Shown here piece after piece: positions 5,779 through 8,072 of a DNA stretch of 8,072 nucleotides. The stretch lies in assembly GCA_031285245.1 (NCBI GenBank), contig JAITWN010000157.1:1-8072 (forward strand). The letters are read 5' to 3'. The translations under genes and the position numbers were made by a program. The notes under the pieces are model-generated. The model was not told the DNA's origin and did no database searches. It was given only the letters and a program-made list of their open reading frames with translations. The stretch's first letter is position 1; each line of letters begins with the position of its first letter. Origin of the DNA: Chromatiales bacterium. Its GTDB lineage: Bacteria; Pseudomonadota; Gammaproteobacteria; SZUA-140.

Positions 5779-5877
5779 TCAAAACTGGCACGGCGGCGAG
5801 GTGTTCGGCTTCGGTGCCGAACAACCAGCCAGCAGCAGCGCCAAAAACACGGCAAGAGCCCGAAAAGTCCCACCCAT
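5779..5877 (-). CDS. Possible small lipoprotein upstream of the phage replication gene
   Basis: The frame from ATG 5877 encodes 32 residues, MGGTFRALAVFLALLLAGCS followed by APKPNTSPPCQF. It has a positively charged start, a hydrophobic core and a textbook lipobox LAGC, with C19 as the lipidated cysteine, then a short Pro-rich tail. Its TGA ends four bases before the GTG of the replication-protein fragment, the spacing expected of co-transcribed phage genes. No clear ribosome binding site precedes the ATG. Its function is unknown; small lipoproteins in mobile elements can act in entry exclusion or immunity, but nothing here shows that. It may also be a truncated longer protein. Confidence 0.45.
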   Translation of the reverse strand: MGGTFRALAVFLALLLAGCSAPKPNTSPPCQF

Positions 5878-5899
5878 GGGACTAAGTGGCGGTGTTACA

Positions 5900-5914
5900 T
5901 TTACACGCTTTTAC
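5900..5914. promoter_or_regulatory. CpxR-box-like site TTTAC-N5-TTTAC
   Basis: TTTAC at 5900-5904 and TTTAC at 5910-5914 are separated by exactly five bases; on the minus strand this is GTAAA-N5-GTAAA, the consensus for CpxR, the envelope-stress response regulator of enterobacteria. It lies 93-107 bases upstream of the ATG of a Spy/CpxP-like gene, the class of gene CpxR activates in E. coli. No Cpx regulator is in the window, so the regulator's identity is inferred. Confidence 0.45.
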
Positions 5915-5920
5915 TCAGCC

Positions 5921-5936
5921 TTGACCCTCTTTGACC
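5921..5936 (+). promoter_or_regulatory. Tandem TTGACC repeats, possible -35 or activator half-sites
   Basis: TTGACC occurs at 5921-5926 and again at 5931-5936, ten bases apart, in phase with the TTTAC pair just upstream. Either could be a -35 element for the spy-like gene, but I see no good -10 at 16-18 bases; the nearest AT-rich word is TATATC at 5968-5973. Weak -10 plus upstream activator sites would fit an activator-dependent promoter. Confidence 0.3.
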
Positions 5937-5943
5937 TTGCACG

Positions 5944-5960
5944 CGGCCATACTTTGGCCG
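5944..5960. repeat. Inverted repeat CGGCCA-N5-TGGCCG in the spy leader
   Basis: A perfect 6-bp stem (5944-5949 with 5955-5960) and 5-base loop lie 47 bases before the spy-like ATG. No T tract follows it. It could be an operator or a leader hairpin; no further evidence. Confidence 0.3.
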
Positions 5961-6006
5961 TCGGGTGTATATCGCGCCCTGCAACTTTCTTGAGGAGATA
6001 CGCAGC

Positions 6007-6498
6007 ATGAAGAAATCAACCGCTCTTGCAGTAGGAATCCTGGCCGTGAGCTTATTGGGCGCGGGATTTGTCGCTAAGGCTGTCGCGCATCCAATGGAAC
6101 GCGGCGGCATGGAGTCCATTTCCTGTGACGATGCGCCCTTCCATCACGGCGGCCGCATGATGGGGAAAAATCTCGGTTTGACCGACACCCAGCGTGAACG
6201 CATCAAGGAAATCTTCAGCGCCCAATCTGAGCAACGCGGGGAAAAAATGCAGGCATTGGAAGAAATCAGGAAGGAGCTGAAAAAGCAGGCGTTCAGCGAC
6301 AATTTCGATCCGGCACAAGTGCAAACCCTGTCCAAGCGTCAGGCTGAGCTCGCGGCCGAATTGCAGGTCGCGCGCACGACGGCGCTTCATGAGTTTTATC
6401 AGACTCTCAACGAGCAGCAGAAGCAGAAACTTGCCGAACAGGAGGAAAAACAGCAAGAGCACGCCAAAGGACGCGGTGACTGGCGGTCGCACCACTAG
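6007..6498 (+). CDS. Periplasmic Spy/CpxP-like LTXXQ protein
   Basis: Predicted 163 residues. The N-terminus MKKSTALAVGILAVSLLGAG followed by FVAKAVA is a Sec signal peptide with likely cleavage after A27 (AVA/HP). The mature protein has a His/Met-rich stretch (HPMERGG, FHHGGRMMGK; 28-54) that could bind metal, the first LTXXQ motif LTDTQ at 58-62, a long charged helical region, and a second, degenerate copy LNEQQ at 134-138, ending in a Gln/Glu/Lys-rich tail and HH. This is the layout of Spy/CpxP/ZraP-type proteins: periplasmic chaperones or stress sensors that form helical dimers, some responding to copper or zinc. ATG 6007 was chosen because GAGGAG (5992-5997) lies nine bases upstream and a signal peptide follows directly; a GTG at 5965 in frame is not preferred. 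A CpxR-like box upstream suggests envelope-stress control. No two-component partner or efflux genes adjoin it. Confidence 0.88.
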   Translation: MKKSTALAVGILAVSLLGAGFVAKAVAHPMERGGMESISCDDAPFHHGGRMMGKNLGLTDTQRERIKEIFSAQSEQRGEKMQALEEIRKELKKQAFSDNFDPAQVQTLSKRQAELAAELQVARTTALHEFYQTLNEQQKQKLAEQEEKQQEHAKGRGDWRSHH

Positions 6499-6518
6499 GC
6501 ACAGCATCTATGATCATG

Positions 6519-6560
6519 CGCCGGCCACAGCGAGTGCTGCTGGTCGGCGTGTTCGCTTTC
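6519..6560 (+). terminator. Probable Rho-independent terminator of the spy-like gene
   Basis: CGCCGGCCA (6519-6527) pairs with TGGTCGGCG (6541-6549), a 9-bp stem with one G-U in the plus-strand RNA. Inside it CAGC (6528-6531) pairs with GCTG (6536-6539) around GAGT. The following TGTTCGCTTTC is only moderately T-rich. It sits 20 bases after the spy stop and before the convergent opgH end. The G-U becomes an A-C mismatch on the other strand, so it suits the plus direction. Confidence 0.5.
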
Positions 6561-8072
6561 TAATGATGATCGATGTCATCGGCTGAGCGTTCGATACCCG
6601 AGCGCCGGCGCCAATGTAGCATTCTTCCCCAATAGGTATCCGGCGCAGCGAGCCAGATTTCCCGGTGCAACCAGTCGAGCGTATCGCGGTCACGCATGAC
6701 AGCAGAGAGCTCTTTGGTATTCAGCGCTGAAGAACCTTTACGCAGCAACTTCGAACGCAGCTCCGCCAGATGCTGTTGCCTACTCGTGCCACCGGCGCAG
6801 TGTTTGGCGAGTGTTTGATGGAGATGATTGGCACGTGGCTCAAGCAACGCACGCACTAATGGTGCTTTGCCTTCATAGCGCTTTGAAGCATTTTTTTCGC
6901 GCTGATAGTGATCGAGATCTTGCAGCAGATCGAGGCTTGAGACTTCCTCAGCAACCAAAAAGCGCCGCCGTTGACGCAAGCGCTTACCGAGACTGATTCG
7001 GCTTGTCCACATAGAGGTCGGCGCCGCAAGCACCAACGGCAAAGCAATCGGTAGCGACCAATAGAAAAACATCGGCTTCAACCATAAGGCGAATATCGCC
7101 CAAGAAGCGCCGACAACTGAACCTGCGGCATGCGCGCGCAGCGCATCGCTCCATCCTGTTTCATCGGTACGATTCTGCCCTGCCCAACGCAAGCGGATAT
7201 TAAATAATGCTTCGAGCACAAAACGCGTATGCGCCAACATCCGCAGCGGTGCAAGCAACGATGACAGCACGATTTCGCGCAGCACACTGGAAAGCATCGC
7301 CGCTACTCCGCCGAACTGGCGTGCGCGCCTCATCAGTAGCACATCGAAAGCGGCTAAGAGCTTCGGTGTAAAAAGAAGGAAAACGGTCAACCCCACCATG
7401 CGCAAAGCCATCTCCGGATTCCACTCCGGCCAGAGCGGAAACAAGCTTGGACCGCGCGGAAAATAATCAGGCGGAAACAAAATGAGCTTAGTGGCTTCGA
7501 CGGTAATCAGCACCAGAAACGCAAACCATAGCGGAGAAGCCAGATACGACATGATGCCGCTGAAAAAAGCGAGCCGATGCGCCATCCGCAGGCGGCGTCC
7601 AAATAGCATCAGCGCAATATGCTGCAAATTGCCTTTGGCCCAGCGACGATCTCGTGATAGCTCATCAACCAAGCTGGGCGGCGATTCTTCGTAAGTCTGT
7701 TCCAGCGCTGGCTCTAACCAGACCTCATAGCCCGCGCGCGCCATGTAGGCGCCTTCGACAAAATCATGGCTGCTAATCGAGCCTTTGAACAAACCCAAGC
7801 CCTTGAGCCGACGCAGCCCGCAATGACGCATGAACGGCGCCACACGCAAAATCGCGTTATGTCCCCAATAAGACGCATCGCCAAGCTGGAGTGCCGCAAG
7901 CCCGGTGCTGAACATCGGACCATACAACTGATTGGAGAACTGCTGCACGCGCGCAAACAGAGAGCTTGCGTTGACGATGAGCGGCGCACTTTGCAGGATA
8001 CCGATGCGCGGCTCGACCTGCATCAGACGCACCATTTTTACCAGCGTTTCCCCACCCATCAGACTGTCGGCG
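6560..8072 (-). CDS. opgH: Glucans biosynthesis glucosyltransferase H (OpgH/MdoH), C-terminal part
   Basis: The frame enters at the window end (ADSLMGGETLVKMV, the DxDS(L)M region of the GT2 active site) and runs 503 codons to a TAG at 6562-6560, leaving the N-terminal 40 percent or so outside (E. coli OpgH is 847 residues). OpgH is an inner-membrane family 2 glycosyltransferase that polymerises beta-1,2-linked glucose from UDP-glucose into osmoregulated periplasmic glucans. Visible motifs, counted from the Met at 8059: YWGHNAILRV (64-73), ISSHDFVEGAYMARAGYEVW (95-114) with acceptor-site D99, and RDRRWAKGNLQH (136-147), the R/QxxRW motif. Several membrane segments follow at about 165-195, 220-240, 260-275 and 313-348, then a soluble tail with NTKELSAVMRDRDTLDWLHREIW. 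The usual partner opgG would lie upstream beyond 8072. The protein ends in DDIDHH and converges with the spy-like gene 62 bp away. Confidence 0.95.
   Translation of the reverse strand, partial: ADSLMGGETLVKMVRLMQVEPRIGILQSAPLIVNASSLFARVQQFSNQLYGPMFSTGLAALQLGDASYWGHNAILRVAPFMRHCGLRRLKGLGLFKGSISSHDFVEGAYMARAGYEVWLEPALEQTYEESPPSLVDELSRDRRWAKGNLQHIALMLFGRRLRMAHRLAFFSGIMSYLASPLWFAFLVLITVEATKLILFPPDYFPRGPSLFPLWPEWNPEMALRMVGLTVFLLFTPKLLAAFDVLLMRRARQFGGVAAMLSSVLREIVLSSLLAPLRMLAHTRFVLEALFNIRLRWAGQNRTDETGWSDALRAHAAGSVVGASWAIFALWLKPMFFYWSLPIALPLVLAAPTSMWTSRISLGKRLRQRRRFLVAEEVSSLDLLQDLDHYQREKNASKRYEGKAPLVRALLEPRANHLHQTLAKHCAGGTSRQQHLAELRSKLLRKGSSALNTKELSAVMRDRDTLDWLHREIWLAAPDTYWGRMLHWRRRSGIERSADDIDHH

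Noticed and set aside
5775..5873. Extended N-terminus (33 residues, Arg/Cys-rich) of the phage replication fragment
   Set aside because: This stretch is the out-of-frame reading of the small lipoprotein; similarity to Rep begins at the GTG at 5774.
5880..6000. A second dif copy (attR) to the right of the remnant
   Set aside because: I looked for the XerC and XerD arms on both strands here and across the window and found only short, unconvincing matches such as ATTTACAC at 5899-5906.
5965..6006. GTG 5965 as start of the spy-like gene
   Set aside because: It would place residues before a clear signal peptide; GAGGAG with nine-base spacing and MKKS start favour ATG 6007.

Overview
The window looks like a piece of a beta- or gammaproteobacterial chromosome with moderately high GC. 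The evidence is a YbaL-type antiporter, an OpgH glucan synthase, a Spy/CpxP-like periplasmic protein, a GacS/BarA-style hybrid kinase, and a 28-bp site at 5067-5094 that differs from the Escherichia coli dif site at only three positions. That site suggests the replication terminus, although a dif copy carried by an integrated phage is also possible. Genus cannot be read from the sequence.

Layout. (1) 1-440, minus: N-terminal 146 codons of a CPA2-family (YbaL/KefB-like) cation:proton antiporter, cut by the window start. (2) 441-766: divergent intergenic region with a palindrome and a possible tatD promoter. (3) 767-1549, plus: TatD/YcfH-family metal-dependent hydrolase. (4) 1573-4921, minus: a compact three-gene operon. 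It reads, in transcription order, a NarL/LuxR-type response regulator, a soluble hybrid histidine kinase (HisKA-HATPase-REC-HPt, no sensor domain) whose ATG overlaps the regulator's stop in an ATGA, and a class V PLP aminotransferase 35 bp further on. It converges with tatD. (5) 4922-5095: AT-rich spacer with an inverted repeat and the dif site. (6) 5096-5877: a small foreign remnant abutting dif. It holds an orphan BrnA-type antitoxin with no BrnT, a GC-rich hairpin, the truncated N-terminus of a filamentous-phage (inovirus) gpII/X replication protein, and a 32-residue lipoprotein frame just upstream of it. (7) 5878-6560: a CpxR-box-like TTTAC-N5-TTTAC, a good ribosome binding site, the spy/cpxP-like gene and a probable terminator. 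(8) 6560-8072, minus: C-terminal part of opgH, running off the window end.

The most interesting reading is the junction of parts 5 and 6. Filamentous phages without an integrase insert at dif using the host XerC/XerD recombinases. Here a dif site lies one base from the start codon of an orphan antitoxin gene, and about 700 bp away is the broken replication gene of a filamentous phage. I read this as the scar of an XerCD-exploiting filamentous prophage that lost most of its genome and its second att site. The sequence of the site and the phage-like N-terminus are directly visible; the history is inference.
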